64,000 nucleotides of DNA from contig JAVTVJ010000069.1 in the NCBI GenBank assembly GCA_034509425.1, positions 3,045,501 through 3,109,500 on the forward strand, written 5' to 3'. Made by a program: the position numbers and the translations under genes. Of the stretch, positions 13,301 to 24,700 are shown one piece after another. Below the pieces are notes generated by a model. The model was not told where the DNA came from. It saw nothing but the letters and a program-made list of their open reading frames with translations, and did no database searches. Numbering within the stretch: the first letter of the stretch is position 1; every line of letters begins with the position of its first letter. The stretch comes from Eopsaltria australis (Eukaryota; Chordata; Aves; Passeriformes; Petroicidae).

Positions 13301-13479
13301 TTACAGGGCAAAAGGTAATGCATTATTCAGGTCATTAGTCATGGTTCTGAGAACCAAAAGTTGAACTGGAAACAGAATTCATGCTTTGTGGGTCTCTAAC
13401 GAGAAGCATCGTCTTTTCATTTTTTTTTTCTTCCGTGTGTACCTGACAGAATTTTGTTGACATAAATAATTTAATAATG

Positions 13480-14095
13480 GCAGCCTAAGTGTTCCCACCA
13501 CGGACCCCGCAGCTCACCTGAGGTGTTCAGATGTCTGTCCTGCTGCTGAGGTTGTGGCTGCAGCCAGGTGTCTCAGCAGTGTGAAAGGGGCTCAGTGTGG
13601 GGGCTATTGAAGCCAAGAATAACACCCCCCAAAAAAGCCCTTGGTGAAACAGACCCAAGGACCAGCAGGATCCCCCCTTGGGCAGGGCAAGGTGTGGTAG
13701 ATGCTGAGTTGGGGTGTGTTCTTAGTAAGCCAGCCCCTCTCTCCCCATTGGTTTATGCTTATGTTCATCAATTGTCTATCACCCTTAGTTTCTAGAATGT
13801 TCAGCTCAGTTCGGTGGTTGGTTGGTTTTCTCCCTCCTCCTTCTCTCAGTCCCCTCCCCGAAATACCCTCCGTTGGTCTCCTTCCCCTTGTCCCTCCCTT
13901 GTCCCACCTTGGTGCCCTAATCCCATTGATTGTTATGATCACAATAAAAGTCTGATGCACGCTGGGCTCGGGGCTCTCAGCACCTGAGGCTCTCAGCACC
14001 TGAGGCTCTCAGCCCTCAGAGCTCACGGAGCACGGATCCCCCGACGCTTTGTTTCAGTGTCATTATTCCGTCTCGGGAGCCCGTCGCTTTGCTAC
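13480..14095 (+). mobile_element. Endogenous retrovirus LTR (CpG-rich)
   Basis: A CpG-rich block that differs sharply from its AT-rich flanks. It has a pyrimidine-rich U3-like part, a poly(A) signal (AATAAA at 13942-13947), a short direct repeat (CTCTCAGCACCTGAGG twice near 13975-14010), and a U5-like end of AGTGTCATTATTCCGTCTCG then GCTTTGCTACA. This is the usual layout of an avian beta/ERVK-type LTR. The 5' border is uncertain (13480 or 13692). Sequence to about 14300 stays GC-rich and may be a short 5' leader. I see no gag, pol or env. Confidence 0.6.
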
Positions 14096-16031
14096 AGTTT
14101 CGGCAGCCGCTGTAGCCTTTGCCTGCCTGCTTTGGAAAGCTGCAACCCACGGCTTGGGGTCCCAGGATCCTGGCGAGCGTGGACCTGACCCCAGGGACAC
14201 TCCCTCGCTGCTTCTCGGGTTGCTGACTCTAACCCTGGCGGTCAGCCCTGTCTTGGAACACCCGAGGGTCGCGGCAGCACAGCAAAGATGCCAGCGTAAA
14301 GTCAGAAGGATGTTATGGAAAATGCTGGGTGTTCACTCTGAGCAGGTAACTCCAGCAGAGCTTTGCTGAAAGGTTGAGGCACACTCGGAGGCTGCTGAAC
14401 AAAAACTACCTGTTAGTTTGCTGAAATAGCAATTCATGGTCTGCCGGTTGAGAAACTCATAAAAAAATATCCAGCCACAGCATCTCTTCACATATAAAGA
14501 AATTGTTTCAAATAACTGCGGATTTGGCATGGCTTGGGATTTTTTTTTGTTTTTCTGCTAACCTACCAATCATTTTGTCTGGCAACTATTCAAGATACAT
14601 TTTTACCAGAGGGGTCTTGTTAATCTGATCTGGATAGGGGTGATAAAGTGAAAGACAAGTATTAGAGGGCTTAAACTTTAATCACATGTAAGGTCTTGAG
14701 GCCTGTCTTGATTTGGTGGGCTCCTGTAATCTTACAAAACCTACAAATTTCACCTTTTCAAAATTTAACCATTTGATTTGACAAAGCTGTAATACTGAGT
14801 TTTAACAGATGGCTGTAGAGATCCCAAATCTCTCCACTCACTTTATTTTTCAATTTATTTGTGCTGATTTTATGTCTTTTTCTTTAAGAAAAATACTAAA
14901 CAGTGCTTCATTTGATATTCTTCTGTAAAGCTCCAGAGTGCAGGGTAAAAATGGCTCAGTGTTCAAGTGTTTGGCTAGATAGAGCCTGGAGCTGTGGGTC
15001 TGTCAGCCAGCACAGCATGCAGCACATGAAATTGTCCAATTACCATTTGGTCCTCATCAAATTAGAAATCAGAGAAAAAGAGCATTTTAATAATTTACTA
15101 GCAGGGGCTATTTTATTAAAAACAGACTTTAAAAACTCTGCCACTCTTCTCTGTTGACCATTTTTTTTAAGGTCTTCAGCTGACAAAGTGGGACTTAGCC
15201 AGCCAGCTCCCATTATTAACCTCATGCAGCAGCATCAAGATGAAATGTTATGCAGACTGCAGCTGAGCATTTCATTTGCATAAAAGCACACAGAATTTTA
15301 GTTTCTAATAAAGAAATCACAGGATTATGGTTTGTCTTCAGCATTTGCAAAGGGGATTAAGGAACACATGTGTGGGTAGGATGGGGTAAGGGCTTCCAAG
15401 CAGTTTCCCCTCCTTGCTGTCTTTGTGGGCTGATCACCCACCAGTGGACTGTGAGTAGAAGCACTGACTGGGGGCTAAGTGGTACCAGCTTCACAAGGAG
15501 GTGACAACACCTGATGGAAAGGCTTCACACGTGTTCCTCCTGCTTTCATTACCCCTCAGCTGGTCACTGGCCATGCACAAAATCCACGAGTATGGAGCTG
15601 CCTCTTCTCTCTCCTTGGGTTTAGCTTTTACTGTGGCACTTGCTTCCACTCCCTCCCTTCTACTGTAGCCCCACTACACTCCCCCTCCCTCCAGACTTTG
15701 TCCTTGCTTAAATGGACAGTCCCCTCTTTCCAAAGGCAGCTAAAGAGCTCAAAGAGCTTCTATGCCAAAAAAACAAAACAAAACAAACAAACAAACAAAA
15801 AAAACAAACCAAACAAAAAAACCCAAAAAACAACCCAGTTTCAAAACTCTGGTAGTTTCAATGAAAAGCAAAAATGCTACCCTACAACTAATCAGTCTAA
15901 TGAAACTCTGATGCAACAACCATGTTTTATTTGCAGTAAAACAAAGGTTTGTTTTACTGCAAATAGGTATGTATACTGCAAAAAGGTATGTATAAAGGAT
16001 AAAAGAAAATATTGTGACTTTCACAGTGTAC
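14096..16031. other. Intron with possible ERV leader and simple repeat
   Basis: 14096-14300 is GC-rich and may continue the retroviral element. The remainder is AT-rich unique intron, with a CAAA-rich microsatellite at 15766. No exon recognised. Confidence 0.45.
15766..15834. repeat. CAAA-rich microsatellite
   Basis: Imperfect AAAC/AAAAC units on the plus strand. Open frames through it are low-complexity artefacts. Confidence 0.9.
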
Positions 16032-16277
16032 CTGGAAAGTTACTGCCTTCCTTCTTTCTGAAGAAAGCTTCTGCATGCCATCTACCAAGTGCTCCATGTG
16101 TCGTGACATCTTCTTGCTTTTTTTTTTGTCTAGGAGGATATTAAAAATAATTATTTGCTCCAGAAAACTATTTGGAGTGGTGTAATTGCACTGCTTCTTG
16201 TTTTGTTTGTACTTGGCACTCAGGACATTCACACTGGTGTGGGCAGAAGCCATGAAATCCCCGTAAACCATGGAGTC
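16032..16277 (-). pseudogene. DNAH11: Dynein exon: end of AAA4 and start of stalk
   Basis: Open over 82 codons (phase 0 at both ends). It has acceptor CACTTGTGCAG and donor GTACAC. The frame starts DSMVYGDFMASAHTSVN and includes QCNYTTPNSFLEQIIIFN and EHLVDGMQKL, matching DSISLFMAHVHTTVN, HNYTTPKSFLEQISLFK and ERLVNGIQKL of DNAH11. NYTTP is the conserved lead into the stalk helix. No stop or frameshift is visible, though several otherwise conserved residues differ. Confidence 0.94.
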
Positions 16278-16350
16278 CTGCACAAGTGGCTGTACACACC
16301 CAAGGAAAAGGAAAAAATGGAAACACAGGAACAAAGAAACCCTTCCAAAA

Positions 16351-16388
16351 TTAAGTATATCCATATAAGTTAAGTATATCCATATATG
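16351..16388. repeat. Two tandem copies of a 19-bp unit
   Basis: TTAAGTATATCCATATAAG is followed directly by a second copy that differs at the penultimate base. It lies in the intron just upstream (in gene sense) of the 16.03-16.28 kb exon. Confidence 0.85.
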
Positions 16389-17006
16389 TTTCTAAGGGTG
16401 ATTCATTCACAAAACTCTTCTTCAATTTGCCCTAAATATAATGTCAGCATGTAAAAACATTAAAGCAAAATGAGCCTTCCGCAACTGTTTTGCATATAAA
16501 TTAATTAATTCTGCACTGGCATTCATCAAGTCTTCATCACCACAGAAGCTCAGTGCTTCAACATACTTTAATATTTTTGATAAACACTCCTAAAAGCTAG
16601 GAACAGAGATTAAACCAGTTCACTATAGTGCTACATGCAGAGTAAATATTCTATGGATTTTCTACTTCACCTCTGGAACTCCTGTCTAAGAGAAATCCTC
16701 TATAGGTTAAAGAAATACAGTAGAGTGGTTGCTCTAGTCACACTGGTCCCCACACACTTCATATATCATCAAATTCCTGCTTGGAGTGAAGTGCATTTTT
16801 GCCATCAACTTCAGTTTGAACAGAACTGGACACCACAATTTAGATTTTCAAAGTTGTACCATTCCTGCTTATCTGTGCTTCTAAAAGATAGACTAACGAA
16901 TTGTAACAAGGGCAATATTTAGACCACTGCAGAGTGCTTCTGAAAGCTGAGCCTCTAGGTACCGTAAAATGTCAGAAAACCAGCAACATTTCTGTACTAA
17001 AGTTAC

Positions 17007-17200
17007 CTCTTATCAGCTTCAAGGGGTATTGACCAGAAAAGTAGCTCTGACTTCATGGAGTTCAGATTCACTCCGTCAAACCACCAACTATAACTCCAGC
17101 TGCAAGCAAACGTCAGCACACTGCACAAGGGACCCCAGAGCATTATTGTGGTCCTGTGTTGGGTCCCACACAGAACCACATGGAGTTTCTCTCTCATCAA
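17007..17200 (-). pseudogene. DNAH11: Possible dynein AAA4 exon remnant (tentative)
   Basis: Expected here is the exon reading IILCFSPVG...[21 protein letters not shown]. One open frame gives VVLCGTQHRTT, then SYSWWFDGVNLNSMKSELLF, ending in a good donor (AAGAG then GTAACT). LC, WF, S and F line up roughly with the family, but most residues do not and the acceptor is unclear. Position and donor support it; sequence is weak. Confidence 0.33.
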
Positions 17201-20200
17201 AGGTAACAAAATGGAGATGGAAATCATAAACTTCTCTTCACATGTTATGTAAAAACCAAAACAGGCCAGGAAGATTTAAAGCAGCTCCAGATGATCATTA
17301 AGTCATGTGTTTCTGAGCAAAATGCAGAGATAAAACGCCTGTCTTTATTCACCTCTGACAGCAAGAAGAGGGATTGGGGATCAAAGTTCTAAGATCCTTT
17401 TTCTAAATTTGTTGAAAACTGAACTAGCAAATACCACTCCAGTCCTTTGAATTAGAGTATACTTTGCCAGGATAAACAAGAAATAAAAAATCCTCAGGAC
17501 TAATTTTCTCTTGTTTTAAAGGACCCTATCCATGTATATTATGAGAATAAATTAATGTATATGTCTAAGCAAGAGTATTGTATGCAAAATTTAAAAGAAA
17601 ATACTAAGAAAACCTATTTAACTCCATCTCTGTAACTAACTTTCATTTTGTCCTCTATGACTTCTAGCACATTTAAACTTTATCATTTGTGGAGTCACAT
17701 CTCCCTCATTTTAATGATTATTTATTGCATTCTGTACAAGATGAACCCAGTTCAATTAATCAAGGGAAGCCTAAAAATCAATTAATATGAATTAAATGAG
17801 CTACACCAACTCTTAGGAAAGTCACACATAATTTACCAAAGCATTGTCAATAATGCTTAGGGAACTTTGGGAAAATTGCTCATGAGTGGCTGTTGATGCA
17901 GTCAAATGTTTTAAGCCTACATCATTAATATTGCAATCAGGTTGATGCACAAAGACTTGCCATTTTTTGTCAGTAGGAAAACTCATTATTTTCTTGTGCC
18001 TTTTCAGAGCTAGTTTAGAAGAATACTTATTTCACCTATGATCAGAAAAACAGAAATTAAAGCAAGAACTAAATAAAGAATGATTTGCATTCAGGAAAAG
18101 CAGAAGCAAATTGCTTTACAAATAGGAAAAAGCAGGACATCATTAGTGGAAGAAAAGTAGCATAAATTTATCTTTTAAAAAATTGTTTGTAAGAGCAAGG
18201 CTAGTCAGCAGGAATAGACATTTTCTGCAGATTTGAGCAGCATTTAGCTTCCAACTGAAACGTGTTTCAGCCCTTTTCTCTTTTTCATTGTTTGTGACAC
18301 ACATGCACCCTGCAGTACAGCTCTTCCCAGTGAAAGACAACCTCCTCACACATGATCCTTATGAGAGGTCTCTACCCAGCAGCCCTGAAAAGCCCTCTAA
18401 CAACAGTTTCATTTGTCAGTGAGGGACGGAGCGGGTTCCGGTAGATCTGGAAGTGGCCCGAGACAACTTGTCTCAATGGGGCAAAATAACTATTGTTATG
18501 GAGCTTAACAAAATGGCACAGCATGGGAGACACGCTGAGCCAGAGAGCAGCTGGTTGTAATTCACACTGGTTTTCAGAAAACACTAATCGTTCCCGAACA
18601 GACCTCTTTGAGGATTGGTCTTCCCTGCATTTTCAATTTGTCACTTTCTCTTATGATAAGGTCAGCGGTGACAGCACTTCCTGACATTAACAGCTGTGGC
18701 TTTTAAAAGGGTCATTGTGGAACTACTAATTGCAGTAATTTCATTAGCATAAATTATTTATTCTGCCATTCATTTATCTCCAGGATTTTTTTTTAATACT
18801 ACATTGTACTTTTCAATATATGCCCGTTCAGGGTTGTAGGCAAAGGAAATTGTTATTGCTAATTTAGCCTTCTTTATGGGGGAAAAAGAAGGCAAACAAA
18901 AAAGAGTTGATACAGTAACAAAATCTGATTTAACAGCAGTTCACCAGAAAACATAAAGTAGCTTGAAGCCAATAATGAAGATTAGGCTGGTACAAATCAA
19001 ACCCATTCATTAGGGCTAAAGACAACTGAGCATTAAACCTATATACATTTTGAAAGAAAATATGAGGGTGAAGTAGGTTCATTCTTATACAATCTCTCTA
19101 CTCTAGGCCTTGGCTGATTGACTTTAAACATGAAAAAACCCCAAGGCAAGTTACGAGTAGTTTATACAGGAATTTTGCCTGCATCCTCCCTCTATCTTTA
19201 CTCAGGATGTAAAATAGTCATTACTATAAAATATATACACCTTAACTCTTGGCAGTTGAGCTAGCTGAAACGTGCCAAGCAAAGAACAAAAAAGACCAAT
19301 GTCACTGAAAATTCACATATGTTGCAGGCAATTAACAAAATTGAGAGAAAAAGCCAAGTCAAGGTTTGCTTGAAGGAAAAGGTGACTGGGAATTGTGGGT
19401 GGGTGGACAGGGGGGAATTTAAGAGGCAAGAAGAGCAAGCCAAATATTACACCAGGTGGCTTCTTTGCCACACTGCATGTTGTAAAATACCTTGGAGTAT
19501 GATGAATTTATCCTTGGTATGCTTAGCAGTGTGTGCCGCTTGGTGCTAAACAGCAGAAAAGCAGCAGGAAAGACTGCAACAAAAAAATATTCCAAGATGA
19601 TAGAGATGTACATGGTTGTTATTTTCAAAGAGGTGAATTAAACAATTCTGATCCTTTTATTCTGCACTGATATGTGACATCAGATGAAAGTAAGAAAGGG
19701 AGGGTGCCTGTCATGCTGAATTTGGACACAGATTATTTTAAAATACTGTAGATTGTGTCTTATATCAGATGAGGTATAAAAGCACCTTTGTGAGTTCATG
19801 AAGCTCAGTACACGGATTTCAGAACTGCTACACCCTGTTCTTTCCTTGTGCTCTTTTAAAATGAGGTTTAGCAATTTCAGTACTGAAACAGAAGAGGGCT
19901 CTTTTCCTCTCTGTTCTCCCAAGAAATCAAAGACATCAGAATTGCATAAATTCCTGATACTTTCCACTTCCCTTCAAATACCTCTGAACTCACTGTTTCT
20001 TGTCCTTAACCCACACACTGGCCAATGTCCTCCCAGGTGAAAAGAGTTTCATGATGCCTACTTCCAACAGGCACCACAATTAGGGAGGATCACTTGTTCT
20101 TTCTGTTGAGACAGGGCAAAAGGGATGTTCACAGCAGCACCCTTCACAGAACATGCTGACTGTGCAGCTCACTATCTCCCTGCTGAGTTCAACCTGACCC

Positions 20201-21673
20201 ACTTGTTTCCCTGGATAAACTATATTCCAGAAGGGTAACTGTTTTTTGAAAACAAAGAGATAGAAAAAAAACCCCCAAACAAAACCCCGCCAAACTTCCT
20301 TCTCAGTTCCCACAATCACTTGTGTTTTTTATGGTTTTCCTTCACCATTTAAACTCAGAAATTTCCCCTTTTTTTGTTAAAGCAGTATAAATATGATGCC
20401 ATATTTGTATTGAACTTTAAAGAGAAAAAAAATCATTGGCTTAACTTCAAGCTACCCTAAAAAGCAATCTGTAATATTGTTATACAGCATTAAACAAAGA
20501 ATCATTTATCAGCTACTATTGTCAATTTTTTGAAAGTATGAAAAAGAAAATTAGGAGCTAAACGTCCATTATGCCAAAATAATCACTCAATAGTAGACCT
20601 CACTCTGCTGATCAATGATAAGGGACATCATGATTACAGTGCATTTCAGAAGCCCAGACATAAGTGAGCACTAGCTTACAAGATTTCTGTGCAAAGAACA
20701 AAGGACTTTCCTGAAGTATCTAAAATGGAGCAAGCAAAATTACACATTGACACACCAACACTAGAGAGAAGGAGAGGAGACCACCTCCTATAAATCTTTG
20801 ATGGAGAGGGCATGGCACATGCCTCTAAGATTCCCTCTTCTCCAGGGTGGTCCTTTACACCCAGCCTCTCTCATTCTTTTGATATCCTAATACATCTCTG
20901 CATATCTCTAATATAACTGTCCTGTTGCCCTTCCCTTTACAAACTTGGTCGCTCTCCCTTGACTTTCCTTCTACTCCTCCTCAAACCCTTTACTTTGCAC
21001 CTCTCCTACCATTCTGGTTCAGTTTTGCTTTTTTTTCCTGCCTCCCCTTCTCTCCCCACCCATAACACGGACATAGCTTCTCTGTCATTTCAATGCCTCT
21101 GTTCTGAGTATCCTTTCCTCATAATTTTAAAATCTTTCCCTTGCCTCATCCTATTTTTTTGCATTCTACTCTTTGTTTGTTGGTCTTCCCATCGACTGCA
21201 CATGACTCATGCACCCAATACTGCTTTACGTACATTGATGACACAAACCCCTTCATTCCCTGTCAATAAAGTGTCATGTTATTTTGTTAGTTGACATTTA
21301 TTTCACTGGTTGGGAAGCAAACAGGGAAGATACTTACCAGGAGCAATTAACACCAATATGAAAAAAGAAACTCATTAACAGTTGCTGAGATCAGTGAAAT
21401 CTTTCTTAAATATCTAAAAAGATAAGAAATATAGAGGAACATAATACTCAAATGAAAAAAAATCTCATTTCTCCATGCAATCCTATCTGTTTTTTTCAAA
21501 TAAGAATTTGGTATCACGTTAAAAATTAGTGCAATTGTATATCCCCCTGAGCTCAACAGAGAACAAATAACTACCCTGATGACACTGTAAGTCTCTGTTA
21601 AAATAAAGCAGGAGCAGCTGACAGAATAAGCAAATGCCAGGTTTATTTGCAAACATCTCTCCCTCCCCCGCAG

Positions 21674-21718
21674 TCCTACAGGAGGCATCCGTGTGCCGCC
21701 GGAGTGCCTCCTGTAGGA
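21674..21718. repeat. Perfect 14-bp inverted repeat in a GC-rich islet
   Basis: TCCTACAGGAGGCA at 21674-21687 is the exact complement of TGCCTCCTGTAGGA at 21705-21718. Three more pairs form past a one-base bulge, leaving a small GC-rich loop. The surrounding 21650-21810 is unusually GC- and CpG-rich for this intron. It could be a small mobile element, a structured RNA or a promoter-like islet. Open frames on both strands here look incidental. Confidence 0.8.
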
Positions 21719-24700
21719 GCGGCAGCCAGGGAGCCTGGACCGGGTCCCGCAGCCCCGCACGGCCCCGGGAGGGTGAGCGCCCGCGGGTTCCCTGGAAGCA
21801 GCACCAGACATCCCTTGCCCTCTCCTTCACCTTCATTTCACTACTATTGCTGTGTTTTGTATGGGTCTGAATGGAGTGTAAACACTGCAAATACAGAGTT
21901 GCCTGGTGCTACACTCGGCTAAAATCTGACTGCTCTTCCTTGGGAATTCCTGAAATCATCTGTCTTACATGATTAAAACCCCCCTATACAAATAGATGGT
22001 CTCAAATATAACAGCACTCCAGAACAAAACTTCTGCAATGGCAGTCTCTGAAGCAAAGCAAGCATTTTCCAGACCTACATTAATAACTCCAGCAGTCTCA
22101 CTGCCAGCGTGGAAGTTGTTGCATGTTGTCCTGTGCTAGGACAGACATCAGAGGCAGCTTGCTAAAACTCTTAGAAAAACATGAGAATATTCCTCTTCCC
22201 TGAACAGAAACTCACTAATGCATGTGATTTGTTTGGGTTTTTTTTCTGAAAACAAACATGTCACACTGCATCAATCAGCAATAAAAAGAGAAAAGTTGCC
22301 CAGATGTTAAAATGTTAAATGCATTTGCCATGTGGTGCCATGGATTGCCTTTCTAGGGGAAATGTCTACCTGTCTAATTGCTGAATAGATGGAGGACTCT
22401 TTAGTTTGCCTGCACTGTACACAGCAATATTTCAGCCTCACTTGCTACAGCTCTAGTGAATATATTTAACTGCATTGGAAAGGGTTAAATAAACTCTGTA
22501 TCTATAAGATCTATCTATAAGAATTCTTGAATGGAAGGATTCTGCAAAGACAGTGTTATGAGTTACATGCTTCTCTTTCCCTCACTTCTCTGCCTGTGCT
22601 AGACAGCTCCCTGATATCTTCTGAAGGAATCAGGCAGTAACGTATCATTAAAATTCAACTTCTAGCAGGGGTGAACTTGAACAACACCAAAGGCACTAAG
22701 TATGCAGGAAGGAGTAAAAAGAGTGTTGCTTTTTCCCAGCATCTTCAGTTATTGATCTTTCAGTGATGTCCATTGCTTCCTTAGGAAAATGACAAGCTTG
22801 AAACTGTACCTTGACCCCTTGACCTCAGGTTCCTCACTGAACCTCCTACTGCTGGAAATTCCCAGCTCATGCTCACAGGATGGCACTGATGGGACAGAAA
22901 CACAGGACAATCTGCAGAGAGGGGGAATAGGGAGAGAAAAGAATCAAATGGCAAATTGAAGCCAACAAAGAGAGGCATGAAATGACCCATGGTCTAGTAC
23001 CAGCCAGGACACAGCTGAGGCTCCAAGCCACATTTGGCAGCTAATAAACTTTGTCAGAAACCTTGGGCAAATAGGTCTTGCTCCTTTTCCCTTGTACAAA
23101 CCTGGCACCTTCCACTGTCTCCACATTGGTATCTGTATCTCATGGTGACAGAAACCCAGTTCTTGAGTTTCTAAATCTATTTAAGCCTCTGTAATATGCA
23201 GTGAGACTCCTCTAAAAGAGCAGGAAGAATAGGAGATTTGGATCTCAGTTTGCATGGGAATTTTAAAGGATGATTCTTAATAAAATTGGAAAGAGATGTC
23301 CAAAAAGGGTAGGCCAAAATATTCACAGAAAAATAAAACTGACTGGGTCTTGATATCACCAGTTCTACATGAAACAACTTGCATTTGAGAAGGAAGGGTT
23401 ATTCTAATCCTCAGTCGAGTCCGTGAACCTACTTATTGCACACGCTTTGGCCTTTGTATATGTTCTTTGTTAATTGACATGAAAGACATCAGGCTGTTAA
23501 GACAGGAATGAACTCTGTCCTCTATGCTTCTTCCTAAAGGAGCTATATTTATTGCACAGGGCCTCTCAAACCATATGTCACTGATGATGTTAATTCCAAC
23601 AGAAAACATCCAAATGGTTTCACAAGAGTTTATAACTTGTCCAACAGCCACAAGAGCCAGGGCAGAGCCCAGTCAGGCATGCCAGGGAAGTGACAAGTTA
23701 ATTCTTACTTTGGACTAATTGGGAATTGACATTCCTATTAAGAGAAAACTGGATTAAAAAGGAAGAAGAGCAGAATGTTGAAAGAAAAGAAGTAAAAAAA
23801 GAAGTGAGAAGATGTTGACCTGGCTCAATACTTCCCTGAGTTTTAAAGCAGTCAGATAGGAGAGATAAAGTGATAAGGAGATAGTAACAACAGAAAAAGG
23901 TTCAATGGTATCTGGAAAGAAGATTAAATGGAAAATGGAAAAGAATTGCCATAGTTTCTAAAAACACATCTCCTCACTAGAAAACATAAAACAGGAATTT
24001 ATGCAAATAAACCAGATAGTAGAACCAAGTCAAACCAAGAATACCCAGGTTGTCCAGAAATGTTACAAAGATAGGCCAATCAGCAAGTTGGCTTAAGGTA
24101 CAGAAGAAATCATCTTCTTTGAATGTTTGAAGGGGCAAATGGCAGAAATGTCCATGTAGAATTCCAGCCAAGTGGTGAAAATTACACTAAAATTGTACAA
24201 AGATACAGAAAGACCTTGGAATTTACTGGTGATGAGAAAGATGGGCACACACAGAAGAAACAAACGAAAAGATGCAAGTATAAATAGTCTCTACCACAAA
24301 ACTCTGAATCAGAGAAGAAAAAAAAGTAGGGGAAGGATCTGCTTGGTCTTTTTCATGACTCTTGAATATTGTTGCGTTTTCTGTATTTGGTTCTTGGTTA
24401 CACTATGTATCCTTCAGTTAGACATTGTTTCTCCCTCATGTCACCTCATTTTCTGAAAAAATTCAGTGCTCATTTTAATACCAAGACTCATGGTGAGCAA
24501 TGTTGAAGCCCAGGGAACCTAATTTCTCTTCTTTATTCCTGTAGTAGCCACTTTCTCAGACCTGCACACCATCCCTGCTGTGGCAGCAGCAGCAATGGAG
24601 AGCCTGGAGAGATCTGTCCCTGCTTTGATGTGCTTCTCACAAGTGCCCTTGCTACAGCAGTGGTGCCAAACTGAATCTCTCACACCTCCAAAGCTGCAAA

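Noticed and set aside
15698..16144. 148-residue plus-strand open frame.
   Set aside because: Starts in a CAAA microsatellite and continues antisense to the real dynein exon at 16032-16277.
21347..21922. Overlapping open frames of up to 154 residues on both strands around the GC-rich islet.
   Set aside because: Explained by few stop codons in CpG-rich sequence; no domain or codon pattern.
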